In this document: positions 1 through 7,995 of the stretch, one piece after another | Layout: each line of letters begins with the position of its first letter | How positions within the stretch are numbered: position 1 is the first letter of the stretch | Source of the DNA: Psychrobacillus sp. OK032 | Lineage (GTDB): Bacteria > Bacillota > Bacilli > Bacillales_A > Planococcaceae | DNA length: 64,000 nucleotides | Assembly (NCBI RefSeq): GCF_900111345.1 | Contig: NZ_FOGY01000006.1 | Span: 1 to 64,000 of the forward strand | Reading direction: 5' to 3' | Notes under the pieces: model-generated | Databases searched by the model: none | What the model was told of the DNA's origin: nothing | What the model saw: the letters and a program-made list of their open reading frames with translations, nothing else | Translations under genes and position numbers: made by a program

Positions 1-92
<92 letters not shown>

Positions 93-101
93 ACTAATAA
101 A

Positions 102-138
102 AAAGTCGTTACCGAGTAACCGGTAACGACTTTTTTTG
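102..138 (+). terminator. Terminator of the rRNA operon
   Basis: Perfect 12-bp stem AAGTCGTTACCG / CGGTAACGACTT with a 6-nt loop, followed by seven T residues, 10 nt after the 5S rRNA end. Confidence 0.93.
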
Positions 139-680
139 TTTGTAAAATAATAATGCACCGCCAGAAAGAAGTAAAACTATTAAGGCTATCTATATTTGGT
201 TGCTTTCATAGGGGAAACTGGTTTCTCTTGCTGCAAATATTCGACTTTGAAGGGAATGAACAAAAATTAAGTGTACATATAATAATGAAGTGCATAGCTG
301 AGATACAAAATGGGAGTACAAATTACTATGGTTTGGGATTCTATTGTGGAACTTATCAACACATCAAATTTAACTAACCTAGGGTCGCTTCTACAGACCA
401 TTGATACTCAGGATAACCCTGGGTATATTATTAGTGGAAAATAGCAAAGAAGACTATATAGTTATAATTTAAGGAACTATATTGAAGGGTATAACGTATC
501 ACATGGAATGCGAGAATATATGAAAGGGACCTAATTAGAACAGTGGGACTGACATTAGATATGTATTTCAAGATGATACACCCTTACCAGATAAATGAGA
601 CAGTCGCGTTAATCGTATATATTGTAGATCGAAAGATATACTAATCTGTTTTGCTGTATTTGTTTTAGTCAGTTGAAAGT
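139..680. other. Gap after the rRNA operon; no convincing gene
   Basis: About 540 nt without a supportable gene. The open stretch at 153-377 has no ribosome binding site and an odd composition. A 44-codon frame at 310-444 (begins MGVQITMVWDSIVEL, ends YIISGK) reads more like protein but also lacks a good ribosome binding site. The sequence downstream of it has stops in all plus-strand frames. It is probably the decayed end of a lost gene, because an intact terminator (681-716) survives with no gene in front of it. Confidence 0.4.
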
Positions 681-716
681 AGAAGTGCAATTTAATCTGC
701 ACTTCTGCTTTTTTTA
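681..716 (+). terminator. Orphan rho-independent terminator
   Basis: Nine-bp stem AGAAGTGCA / TGCACTTCT, 8-nt loop, then GCTTTTTTT. There is no intact gene upstream back to the rRNA terminator. It may end a lost gene or a short unrecognised transcript. Confidence 0.8.
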
Positions 717-803
717 ATTTAAACATTGAAATAGAGTTCATCAGTCTTTACTCTCAATCTCGCCTTTGTTATATTGATTATAGAACAAAGGTGAGGGGAT
801 TGT

Positions 804-2096
804 ATGATGAGATTGGGAATTGTTTTTTCTTTAATAGCAAGTGTCTTTTTGTCACTTACTGCGTGTAGTAAGGAAAAAGAGGAGGCATCAGAAATGGGTT
901 CTTTAGGAAACATAGAAGGTGTATGGGAGGGGACCATCAATATTTCAAACCAACCACTACCAATTATCGTGGAATTTGAAGCGGACAAAGGGATGATTAG
1001 TATTCCATTACAAGGATTAAACGATTATCCATTAACAAGTGTGAAATTAACGGAATCGGACCTGTTCTTTAATATGAATATACAAGGTCAAAAGTTAACG
1101 TTTGATGGTAAAGTCGAACAAGAAAAGATTACGGGAACATTTACTCAGCAAGGGCAGGCTTTCCCTTTTGAATTGGTAAAAGGAAGTAAGGAAGAGGAAG
1201 TAGAAAAAGATCGTTTGGTTGAAGTGAAGGTAAAAGATGGTATCATATTTAGCCAACTAGAAATTCCTCAAGGGGAGGGGCCCTTCCCGCTTATGGTCAT
1301 CATTGCTGGTTCTGGTCCCACGGATCGAAATGGAAACTCTATTGCATTACCGGGGAAAAACAATAGCTTGAAAATGCTTGCTGAAGATTTAGCAGTAGAA
1401 GGCGTGGCAACTTTGCGCTACGACAAGCGAGGAGTTGGTAATAACACAGGTTTGGCAGGCAAGGAAGAAGATTTGCGATTTGAACAATACATTGATGATG
1501 CGGCTGCATTGGTACAATTTGCAAAGGTTGATGAACGCTTTTCGAAGGTTGGAATAATCGGTCACAGTGAAGGTTCTCTTATTGGAATGGTCGCTAGTCA
1601 AAAAGCAGACGCAGATATGTTCATTTCCATTGCTGGAGCTGGAAGACCTATTGATCAGGTACTCCTTGAACAACTCCAAACACAACTTCCACCAAACCTA
1701 TTGGAAGAGTCTATCGATATTCTAGAATCGTTAAAAAAAGGTGAGCAAGTGAAAACGGTAAGCCCAGAATTGCAAAGTATATTCCGCTCATCGGTTCAAC
1801 CATATGTGATATCCTGGCTAAAATATGACCCCCTTGAACAATTGCAAAAGTTTAATGGACCTGTACTCCTAGTGAATGGCAATTTAGATATTCAAGTCCC
1901 TGTAAAAGATGCAGAGCTATTACATCAAGCTAATAAAGATTCAGATTTACTCATTGTTGATAAGATGAACCATATATTGAAGGAAGCACCATCCGATCGA
2001 GAAGGAAATATCGCTACCTATTCTGATCCGAATCTTCCATTAGCAAAAGGTTTAATAGATGGTATAGTGGAATTCTTACAAGAACGTGTAAAATGA
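804..2096 (+). CDS. Alpha/beta hydrolase lipoprotein (EstD-like)
   Basis: 430 residues. Residues 1-21 form a lipoprotein signal peptide ending in the lipobox LTAC (Cys21), so the protein should be tethered to the outer face of the membrane. Residues about 36-128 form a beta-rich domain (VWEGTINI..) of the kind found ahead of esterase/peptidase-like hydrolases. The rest is an alpha/beta hydrolase: nucleophile elbow GHSEG (Ser245), likely Asp in NGNLDIQVP and His in KMNHILKEA. The substrate is unknown; esterase, thioesterase or aminopeptidase activity are all possible. Ribosome binding site GGTGAGGGG precedes ATG 804; a second ATG follows immediately at 807. It stands alone with its own weak terminator. 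Confidence 0.85.
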   Translation: MMRLGIVFSLIASVFLSLTACSKEKEEASEMGSLGNIEGVWEGTINISNQPLPIIVEFEADKGMISIPLQGLNDYPLTSVKLTESDLFFNMNIQGQKLTFDGKVEQEKITGTFTQQGQAFPFELVKGSKEEEVEKDRLVEVKVKDGIIFSQLEIPQGEGPFPLMVIIAGSGPTDRNGNSIALPGKNNSLKMLAEDLAVEGVATLRYDKRGVGNNTGLAGKEEDLRFEQYIDDAAALVQFAKVDERFSKVGIIGHSEGSLIGMVASQKADADMFISIAGAGRPIDQVLLEQLQTQLPPNLLEESIDILESLKKGEQVKTVSPELQSIFRSSVQPYVISWLKYDPLEQLQKFNGPVLLVNGNLDIQVPVKDAELLHQANKDSDLLIVDKMNHILKEAPSDREGNIATYSDPNLPLAKGLIDGIVEFLQERVK

Positions 2097-2117
2097 ATAG
2101 ATGGCTGAAAATAAAAT

Positions 2118-2146
2118 GCTGAACTTTTTGGAGTTCAGCGTTTTGT
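2118..2146 (+). terminator. Hairpin after the hydrolase gene
   Basis: Eight-bp perfect stem GCTGAACT / AGTTCAGC with a short T-rich tail (GTTTTG). It is weak, so read-through into the kinase-like gene 20 nt further on is possible. Confidence 0.6.
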
Positions 2147-2162
2147 TATAGGGGGAAATAGG

Positions 2163-3062
2163 ATGAGAGAAAATGCTATCCGACTAGATGGAGGGTTTCA
2201 TAACGACGTTTATTACATGGAGAAAAAAGGAAAAATAGTTAGAGTGTCTAATGCTAGAAAAACAAAGGAAATGGTTTTACAGGAAATTGAATGGATGAAT
2301 TTCCTATACAAACATGCAGTTGCCGTTCCCAAGCCCGAAATGCATTTGGAAGAGGAAAACAGCCGGGTGATAACGTATTTCGAATTTGTTAAGGGCGATG
2401 TGATGGATGTGACAAACGCATTACATTGGAATGAAAAAGTATTTGAACAATGGGGAAAGACCTTAGGAAGGATGCATGTTCTATCTAAAAGGTTCCAGGT
2501 AGAAGAAATACATCGACCTGTTTGGACAGTGGAGAATACGGATGTGTTTGGTATTAGAGCAAGCTTATCCTCACTGTTAAGGGATCGTTACGACAGGTTG
2601 ATGCAAAGCCTGAGTGCGTTTTATAGCATGGAAAGCACATTTGGTATGATTCACAATGACTTTCATCAAGGGAATCTAATCATTACAAATGAAGGTATTA
2701 TTACTACGATTGACTTTGATGACTGTGCATTCAATTGGTATGCGCAAGATATAGCAGTTGCCTTCTACCATGCATATTGGCAACATAGCTCTTACAATGG
2801 CAATTCAAAAGCTTTTTCTCAGATATTTATGAACCATTTTCTTTCGGGTTATCAAACGGAAAATTTGCTTCATAAGGACGTTATAAGGCAAATTCCTATA
2901 TTCCTGAAAATAAGGGAGATCTATTTATACCAGCTATTTACTCAGAAGTGGGATAAGAATAATTTGGAAGAATGGCAAGAGTATACTTTGGTGGACTTGG
3001 AGGAAAAAATTTCGAACAAAACGCCATATGCAGGGATAAGTGACTTTTCCATCTTCTTGTAA
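2163..3062 (+). CDS. Aminoglycoside phosphotransferase-fold kinase
   Basis: 299 residues of the APH/choline kinase fold. The catalytic loop HNDFHQGN (164-171, HxDxxxxN) and the metal-binding DFDD (184-187) are both intact, so activity as a small-molecule kinase is expected. Nothing visible identifies the substrate. The family includes drug kinases, homoserine kinase type II and CotS-like spore proteins, and resistance should not be assumed. Ribosome binding site AGGGGGAAATAGG lies directly ahead of ATG 2163. It converges on the transporter gene across a shared terminator. Confidence 0.8.
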   Translation: MRENAIRLDGGFHNDVYYMEKKGKIVRVSNARKTKEMVLQEIEWMNFLYKHAVAVPKPEMHLEEENSRVITYFEFVKGDVMDVTNALHWNEKVFEQWGKTLGRMHVLSKRFQVEEIHRPVWTVENTDVFGIRASLSSLLRDRYDRLMQSLSAFYSMESTFGMIHNDFHQGNLIITNEGIITTIDFDDCAFNWYAQDIAVAFYHAYWQHSSYNGNSKAFSQIFMNHFLSGYQTENLLHKDVIRQIPIFLKIREIYLYQLFTQKWDKNNLEEWQEYTLVDLEEKISNKTPYAGISDFSIFL

Positions 3063-3074
3063 TATCTAAAAGCA

Positions 3075-3114
3075 AAAAAGAGTCTAAATTCTAGTATGAA
3101 TTAGACTCTTTTTA
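3075..3114. terminator. Bidirectional terminator between convergent genes
   Basis: AAAAAGAGTCTAA and TTAGACTCTTTTT form a long stem with A- and T-runs on opposite sides, suitable for ending both the kinase gene (plus) and the transporter gene (minus). Confidence 0.85.
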
Positions 3115-3119
3115 GTAAG

Positions 3120-4022
3120 TTATGAAGTAGTTCTTCGTTTTTTGTTTTTCAAAGTAGTAGCTAGCGTCGGAATAGACATACCAACTAAAATAACGAGAAT
3201 TCCAAGCACTTGTAGCCACGATAAGGCCTCTTTCAACACAAGTACCGAAACAATTACAGCAACCGGTAACTCCATAGCGCTTAATATAGAAGAAACGGCA
3301 CCTCCAACTTTTGGAACAGCAATTACGAATAAGTAAATTGGAATAATAATGCCAAGTAGTCCAAGAGCTAGTCCGTAAAATAGTAGTGATTCCGTAAATA
3401 ATTTCCCGTTCCAAACAATTTCAGGGCTTTGAAAAAAGGCTATCATGACAGCTGCAATAAACGAAACAAATAGGAGACGAGTAGTGGTATTCATCCCTTC
3501 TACTTGCTTCGTATTGACGTTCATATTCAACGAGAACGAAACCGCAGCTGCAAATCCGTACACCCAGCCTCTCCAGTCAATACCACTTAAATCGACATCA
3601 AGAACACCAGCAGCTAATATCGTTCCGATAAATAGAATAATAAGTGAAATTACTTCTGGTCTCGTAGGCAATCTTTTTCTTAAAATACAATCGATTAACG
3701 TGCCAATCCATGTGAATTGGAATAACATTACGACCGCTAAAGAAGCAGGCAAGTAGATTAGCGCTTGTCCATAAACTATCCCTGTCATACCTGTAAAGAT
3801 ACCTGCTAATAATATAATTTTGCCCCCGCCATATAAACGAGGGAGTTTCCGCTGCGTTACTAGATAGATAATTAAAGCTAAAAGAAAACCTATAATATAT
3901 TGACTCGCAACGGCTTCAGAAGCTGTGTAGCCCTCTCCAATTGCGAGTTTCACCATTGTTGATAAAGTCCCATAAGAGCTGGCTGCAAAAACAACCATCA
4001 GTGGGTAAATCCATAATTTCAT
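3120..4022 (-). CDS. EamA/DMT family transporter
   Basis: 300 residues almost entirely made of about ten hydrophobic helices in two halves, the duplicated EamA layout of drug/metabolite exporters (YcxC/YvbV-like). The second half carries the typical motif MELPVAVIVSVLVLKEALSWLQ near residues 248-270. The substrate cannot be read from sequence; amino acid or metabolite export is usual for the family. Ribosome binding site AGGAG lies 7 nt before the ATG. The gene is 12 nt behind a GNAT acetyltransferase in the same direction, so the two are probably co-transcribed. Confidence 0.85.
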   Translation of the reverse strand: MKLWIYPLMVVFAASSYGTLSTMVKLAIGEGYTASEAVASQYIIGFLLALIIYLVTQRKLPRLYGGGKIILLAGIFTGMTGIVYGQALIYLPASLAVVMLFQFTWIGTLIDCILRKRLPTRPEVISLIILFIGTILAAGVLDVDLSGIDWRGWVYGFAAAVSFSLNMNVNTKQVEGMNTTTRLLFVSFIAAVMIAFFQSPEIVWNGKLFTESLLFYGLALGLLGIIIPIYLFVIAVPKVGGAVSSILSAMELPVAVIVSVLVLKEALSWLQVLGILVILVGMSIPTLATTLKNKKRRTTS

Positions 4023-4034
4023 AAAATTTCTCCT

Positions 4035-4607
4035 TTAATCGGCCTTTACTGTTTTTACCATATGATAAAAAGGTTCTCCGATAATTGTCCAAGGACATAC
4101 ATTATCAAAACTTAGTCGATTATACAAGCTTATTGCGGCATATTTTCCTGTTTCTACATTTAGAGATAGTTTGCCGCCTCCGAAGCTTTTTACTAATTGC
4201 TCAGCGTAATTTAAAAGCATTGTGCCAATGCCTTGACCACGATAAGTAGGGTCCACGACAACTGTATCTATATACCATTCCCCAGGTAACGTTTCGGGAT
4301 CTATTTTGACTGCAGTTCCCTTTTTATTAGAAAGGTATGCTTCTAAGTTTGCATCGAGTGTACTAGATTGTTCAGCCGAATAAAACACTAGCACACCAGC
4401 AATCTTACTTTCTACTTCTGCAATATACGTATATAAATAAGAATGACGATTATCGGTCCGAGTAAACAAATGCTCGAATTCTTTCGTTACTTTTGTTTCC
4501 TCTGTTTCTCCTGTGATATGCATAGCGATATCCCCAATTGCTTCCATGATTAGAGGAACCGCATTTTGGGCGTCTTCTTTACGTGCATTTCTAATAGAAA
4601 TGTTCAT
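4035..4607 (-). CDS. GNAT family N-acetyltransferase
   Basis: 190 residues with the GNAT acetyl-CoA binding signature VVDPTYRGQGIGTMLL (about 127-142) and the following beta-5 region (KLSLNVETGKYAAISLYNRLSFD). It should transfer an acetyl group from acetyl-CoA to a small molecule or protein amine; the acceptor is unknown. Start ATG at 4607 has AAGGTGG upstream. It is first of two genes with the DMT transporter, an arrangement that may couple modification of a compound with its export. Confidence 0.82.
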   Translation of the reverse strand: MNISIRNARKEDAQNAVPLIMEAIGDIAMHITGETEETKVTKEFEHLFTRTDNRHSYLYTYIAEVESKIAGVLVFYSAEQSSTLDANLEAYLSNKKGTAVKIDPETLPGEWYIDTVVVDPTYRGQGIGTMLLNYAEQLVKSFGGGKLSLNVETGKYAAISLYNRLSFDNVCPWTIIGEPFYHMVKTVKAD

Positions 4608-4675
4608 TGTTCATCCACCTTCCCAATGAAACATTATAACAGAACTATGGCCCCAAAGGCTATGTTAGTAGAATC

Positions 4676-4780
4676 CAAGTACGCTGTATCCTGGTGCTCC
4701 TGCGCAAAGCTCTTCGCAAAACAAAAAAACATTTCGCAACCATTGTATGTCCCTCATCGTGAAGTCCAATAGGCAAGTTC
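4676..4780. repeat. Degraded copy of the GC-rich foldback repeat
   Basis: The stretch GTGCTCCTGCGCAAAGCTCT followed by TCGCAAAAC matches, with few changes, the inner part of the intact foldback element at 46173-46342 (TGCTCCTGCGCAAAGCTCGT, TCGCAAAAG). The second arm has decayed. It fills part of the 334-nt gap between the GNAT gene and the yxlE-like gene; no gene is visible in this gap. Confidence 0.6.
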
Positions 4781-4880
4781 CTCTAGTGTTACTAATTCAC
4801 TTGTTTGCACCGAGCTGTGCGTAGGAGTTGGAATGGAGAAACCCTTATACAAAAGATTTTATAATTTTTGTAAAAAAATT

Positions 4881-4909
4881 TTGAAACCTTTTTGTTCTAC
4901 ATATAGTAG
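4881..4909 (+). promoter_or_regulatory. Candidate promoter of the yxlEFG-like operon
   Basis: TTGAAA at 4881-4886 and a -10-like TAGTAG 17 nt later, or TATAGT at 15 nt. The imperfect dyad CTAC-ATATA-GTAG (4897-4909) sits on the -10 region and could be a repressor site. The -10 match is poor. Confidence 0.35.
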
Positions 4910-4941
4910 AATAGAGGAGAACAATTAAAGGAGGAATGACA

Positions 4942-5139
4942 ATGGACTTCGAATCAATACCCTGGATGCTTATATTGCCGCTATTGGTTATCCAACTTAT
5001 ATTAATACTTGTTGCTATTATTGACTTAATCAGGGTAAGTAATACAAACGGCCCTAAATGGTTGTGGGCATTGATCATTGTTTTAGGTAATCTAATCGGA
5101 CCAATTATCTATTTCATCGTAGGGAGACGAAACGAATGA
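4942..5139 (+). CDS. PLDc_N-domain small membrane protein (YxlE-like)
   Basis: 65 residues, two hydrophobic segments (about 5-30 and 40-58) separated by IRVSNTNGPKWLW; the tail GPIIYFIVGRR is typical of the phospholipase D N-terminal (PLDc_N) family. I choose ATG 4942 because the ribosome binding site AAAGGAGG (4927-4934) is only 1 nt from the earlier ATG 4936. In B. subtilis, YxlE, YxlF and YxlG follow sigY, and YxlE is reported as a negative regulator of SigY. Here the same three genes occur without a sigma factor. Stop overlaps the next start (ATGA). Confidence 0.75.
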   Translation: MDFESIPWMLILPLLVIQLILILVAIIDLIRVSNTNGPKWLWALIIVLGNLIGPIIYFIVGRRNE

Positions 5140-6041
5140 AAACATTACTTCATATGCAAGGTTTAACAAAACAATATGGAAAAGAAAAAGCGGTAGATAG
5201 TCTAACCTTTTCACTAATCAAAAACACGTCAACTGCACTTATTGGACCAAATGGAGCAGGGAAAACAACGACTTTGTCGATGCTCGCAGGACTACTAAAA
5301 CAAACATCCGGAACGATTGTATTTGATGGAGAAATTACAGAGGATATTCGAAAAGTAATCGGGTTTTTACCGCAATATCCTAAGTTTTACTCTTGGTTGA
5401 CTGCTCTAGAATTTACCGAAATGGCTGCAAAGTTAAGTGGGGTTGATCCCAAAATAGCAAAGCAGGAAGCAGAAAAAACACTAGAATTTGTAGGTCTAAC
5501 AGATGCGAAAAATAAAAAAACAGGCACATTTTCCGGGGGCATGAAACAGCGCCTAGGGCTTGCACAAGCAATCGTTCATAAACCAGCGTTATTGCTTTTA
5601 GATGAACCAGTCTCTGCATTGGATCCATTAGGCAGGCGTGAAATAATGAACTTACTAAAAGAGTTACAAGTAACAACGACCATTTTATATTCGACTCATA
5701 TTTTAAATGACGCAGAAGAAATGACGGATCAATTAGTGTTTTTACGAAAAGGAAAATTAGTGGAGCAAGGTTCCATGCAAGAATTCCGGGAGAAATATGC
5801 AAATCCTATGTATAAGATTTATTTTACTTCTACTGAGGAAGCAGCAAAATTTGTTGAAATCTCTCCATGGCCAGCTAGACAGGAAGATTCAATTGCTTTT
5901 ATTCATATAGACGAGAAAAAACCGGTAATGAACGAAGTACTGCGTATACTTGCAGATAGTAATTCGAGTTTGTTAAAAGTAGAGCGAGCGACTGCTAGTT
6001 TAGAAGAAATATTTTTACAGGTGGTGAATAAGGATGAGTAA
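5136..6041 (+). CDS. ABC transporter ATP-binding protein (YxlF-like)
   Basis: 301 residues. Walker A GPNGAGKTTT (about 37-46), signature FSGGMKQRLGLAQAI, Walker B ALLLLDEPVSALDP and the switch histidine in YSTHIL are all present, so this is a functional ATPase subunit. The C-terminal 80 residues are the extension typical of CcmA/YxlF-type ATPases that pair with a one-gene permease. It overlaps the small upstream gene by 4 nt and the permease by 8 nt, showing tight translational coupling. The transported substrate is unknown. Confidence 0.88.
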   Translation: MKTLLHMQGLTKQYGKEKAVDSLTFSLIKNTSTALIGPNGAGKTTTLSMLAGLLKQTSGTIVFDGEITEDIRKVIGFLPQYPKFYSWLTALEFTEMAAKLSGVDPKIAKQEAEKTLEFVGLTDAKNKKTGTFSGGMKQRLGLAQAIVHKPALLLLDEPVSALDPLGRREIMNLLKELQVTTTILYSTHILNDAEEMTDQLVFLRKGKLVEQGSMQEFREKYANPMYKIYFTSTEEAAKFVEISPWPARQEDSIAFIHIDEKKPVMNEVLRILADSNSSLLKVERATASLEEIFLQVVNKDE

Positions 6042-6816
6042 TTTTTCGGTATTATTTCAAAAAGAGTGGCGAGAAAATGTACGGAACTTTAAAATTCTTT
6101 GGATACCACTCGTGTTTTTGTTGTTTGGTATCTCGGACCCTTTGACCAATTATTATTTACCGCAAATACTGAATGCAGTAGGAAATATGCCAGAAGGAAC
6201 TGTTTTTCCGTTTCCTGAATTAACACCGGAGCAAATCGTCATGACGACGGTCAGTCAGTACCAGTTTATCGGGATGTTAGTAATAACGCTCGGATTTGCA
6301 GGTATTATTTCAAGGGAGCGAAAGAACGGGACTTCAACGTTTTTATATGTGCGTCCAATTTCGTATATGAGCTATGTGTATAGTAAATTTAGTGTGATGT
6401 GCATACTAGTGATTGGTAGTGTCATACTTGGATTATTAGCAAATTTATATTATACGAATGTTCTCTTCGGTGCAGTGGGTGCAGGAGCATTTGTAGGCTT
6501 TCTTGGAACATATATCGTCTGGTTGTTGTTTGTAGTTAGCATTGTCCTATTCTCAAGCGCGGCATTTTCTACTGCAATTGCTTCAATTGTTTCTCTTGCA
6601 CTCGTTTTATTTGTTCAATTTATCGATGCTTTACTTGGAGCTTACTGGACAATTTCACCTTGGAAAATACCTATGTATGCAGGGTATGTATTAAATGGAA
6701 GCGTGGATAAAACACCATTTATTTGGAGTTTAATAATTACTTTATTAGCGATTGTTATATTGATACTCGGAGCAGTTTATTTCGCTAAAAGGAATATTTC
6801 AAAGACAAAAATATAA
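6034..6816 (+). CDS. ABC-2 type permease (YxlG-like)
   Basis: 260 residues with six predicted membrane helices and the ABC-2 motif region GIISRERKNGTSTFLYVRPIS after the second helix, typical of membrane subunits such as NosY/YxlG. It pairs with the ATPase whose stop it overlaps. Substrate and direction are not determined by sequence; export or membrane-stress roles are usual. It ends the operon; a CBS-domain gene starts 26 nt later with its own ribosome binding site and could be read through. Confidence 0.83.
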   Translation: MSNFSVLFQKEWRENVRNFKILWIPLVFLLFGISDPLTNYYLPQILNAVGNMPEGTVFPFPELTPEQIVMTTVSQYQFIGMLVITLGFAGIISRERKNGTSTFLYVRPISYMSYVYSKFSVMCILVIGSVILGLLANLYYTNVLFGAVGAGAFVGFLGTYIVWLLFVVSIVLFSSAAFSTAIASIVSLALVLFVQFIDALLGAYWTISPWKIPMYAGYVLNGSVDKTPFIWSLIITLLAIVILILGAVYFAKRNISKTKI

Positions 6817-6841
6817 AAAAACTATTTCGAGGTGAAAAAAG

Positions 6842-7546
6842 ATGCCAACTCGCAATTCTGATCGATTTGTAACAGCATATAATCGAATAGATCAACTTAT
6901 GAAAGACGTTATTGGAACGCAAGAGCATATGGCATTTTATCGATTGATCGATTACGCGAAAAAAAAGAATGCAGTAATAAGGAAATATGAACTAGATTTG
7001 CGAGAGTATGGTGATCTTCGAAATGCAATTATTCATAATCGCACCTCGATGGATTTTGCAATTGCAGAACCGCATGAAGATGTTGTACTAAAAATGGAAG
7101 AAATTGAAACGGCTTTGAGGACTCCGGTAACAGTCGGCAGCATGTTCCGAACGAATGTGACGATGTTTCAACAAACGGATTCCTTGAGTTATGCGTTAAA
7201 AGTCATTAAAGACAAAAAGTATAACCAATTTCCAGTGTATGACGGTACGCAGTTTAAAGGGTTAATTACACCAGTTGGAATTACAATGTGGATGGCTAGC
7301 ATGGTGGAGTCTAAAGACTTTTCTAGATCACGGACGACATTAGGTGAAATTCTTGCACATGAAAATGACAGGGAAAATCATCAATTTATGGCCAAGCAAG
7401 AATCCGTTTATGAAGCATTGGAAATTTTTAAGGCAGCGGTAACAAGAGGGCGGCGTTTAGAAGCACTGCTAATCACTGATGACGGTAAGCCAAATAACAA
7501 ACTGATTGGAATTGTTACACCGATGAGTTTGATGAAAATTAAATAA
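6842..7546 (+). CDS. HEPN-like / tandem CBS domain protein
   Basis: 234 residues. Residues about 100-234 hold two CBS motifs (NQFPVYDGTQFKGLITP and ALLITDDGKPNNKLIGIVTP), a Bateman module expected to bind an adenine nucleotide. Residues 1-90 are helical and contain RNAIIH at 60-65, which fits the RNxxxH (Rx4-6H) signature of HEPN ribonucleases, inside the context GDLRNAIIHNR seen in HEPN-like proteins. A nucleotide-sensing RNase or RNA-binding protein is inferred, not shown. Ribosome binding site GAGGTG precedes ATG 6842. Confidence 0.7.
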   Translation: MPTRNSDRFVTAYNRIDQLMKDVIGTQEHMAFYRLIDYAKKKNAVIRKYELDLREYGDLRNAIIHNRTSMDFAIAEPHEDVVLKMEEIETALRTPVTVGSMFRTNVTMFQQTDSLSYALKVIKDKKYNQFPVYDGTQFKGLITPVGITMWMASMVESKDFSRSRTTLGEILAHENDRENHQFMAKQESVYEALEIFKAAVTRGRRLEALLITDDGKPNNKLIGIVTPMSLMKIK

Positions 7547-7635
7547 TCCGAATGAATTTCTCCAAAAGTCGTCTTTTCTCGTCCGTTTTCGAGTAAAATG
7601 GAAGTGTCATACATTAGGGAAAGGAGGATTAACAT

Positions 7636-7887
7636 TTGGAACAGCATGAAAAGGTTCAACAACAGCCAGCCGGTGACATGTCAGTAGGGGAGTGGCTCAT
7701 TACGATGCTTATTATGATTATCCCAATCGTAAACATCGTCATGCTTTTTGTCTGGGGATTTGGAAGTCCAGACAAACGTCGTAACTATGCTCGAGCATCA
7801 CTCATTTGGATGGCTATTAGTATTGTACTTATTATAATTTTTTATGGTGCTATTTTCGCAATAATTTTCTCTACGAGTTCATTTTAA
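7636..7887 (+). CDS. Small two-helix membrane protein
   Basis: 83 residues starting at TTG 7636, chosen because AAAGGAGG ends 8 nt upstream. Two membrane segments (about 19-43 and 55-79) are joined by the short charged loop GSPDKRRNYARAS. This matches the small Bacillales membrane proteins with an N-terminal polar tail that are usually annotated as hypothetical. No function is recognised. Confidence 0.75.
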   Translation: MEQHEKVQQQPAGDMSVGEWLITMLIMIIPIVNIVMLFVWGFGSPDKRRNYARASLIWMAISIVLIIIFYGAIFAIIFSTSSF

Positions 7888-7889
7888 AT

Positions 7890-7907
7890 TTATTTCCCGG
7901 GAAATAA
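7890..7907. promoter_or_regulatory. Perfect 18-nt palindrome
   Basis: TTATTTCCCGGGAAATAA is self-complementary over 18 nt with no loop. That suits a dimeric protein binding site better than an RNA hairpin. It lies 3 nt after a stop codon and 106 nt before the next gene; the binder is unknown. Confidence 0.45.
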
Positions 7908-7923
7908 CATTATTCGACATGGT

Positions 7924-7959
7924 AAAGTATCCTTGTGCTAAATACACGGATACTTTTTT
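7924..7959 (+). terminator. Rho-independent terminator
   Basis: AAAGTATCC pairs with GGATACTTT across a 15-nt loop, followed by a T-run; it ends the small membrane protein gene. Confidence 0.8.
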
Positions 7960-7995
7960 ACATTTGATATAATAATGAACAAGGAGTGAGTTAAT

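Noticed and set aside
153-377. 74-codon open frame after the rRNA operon
   Set aside because: No ribosome binding site, odd residue content (many Cys/Phe/His), followed by a clearly non-coding stretch.
2163-3062. Aminoglycoside resistance gene
   Set aside because: Only the general APH fold is visible; chromosomal relatives of this kind are mostly not resistance enzymes.
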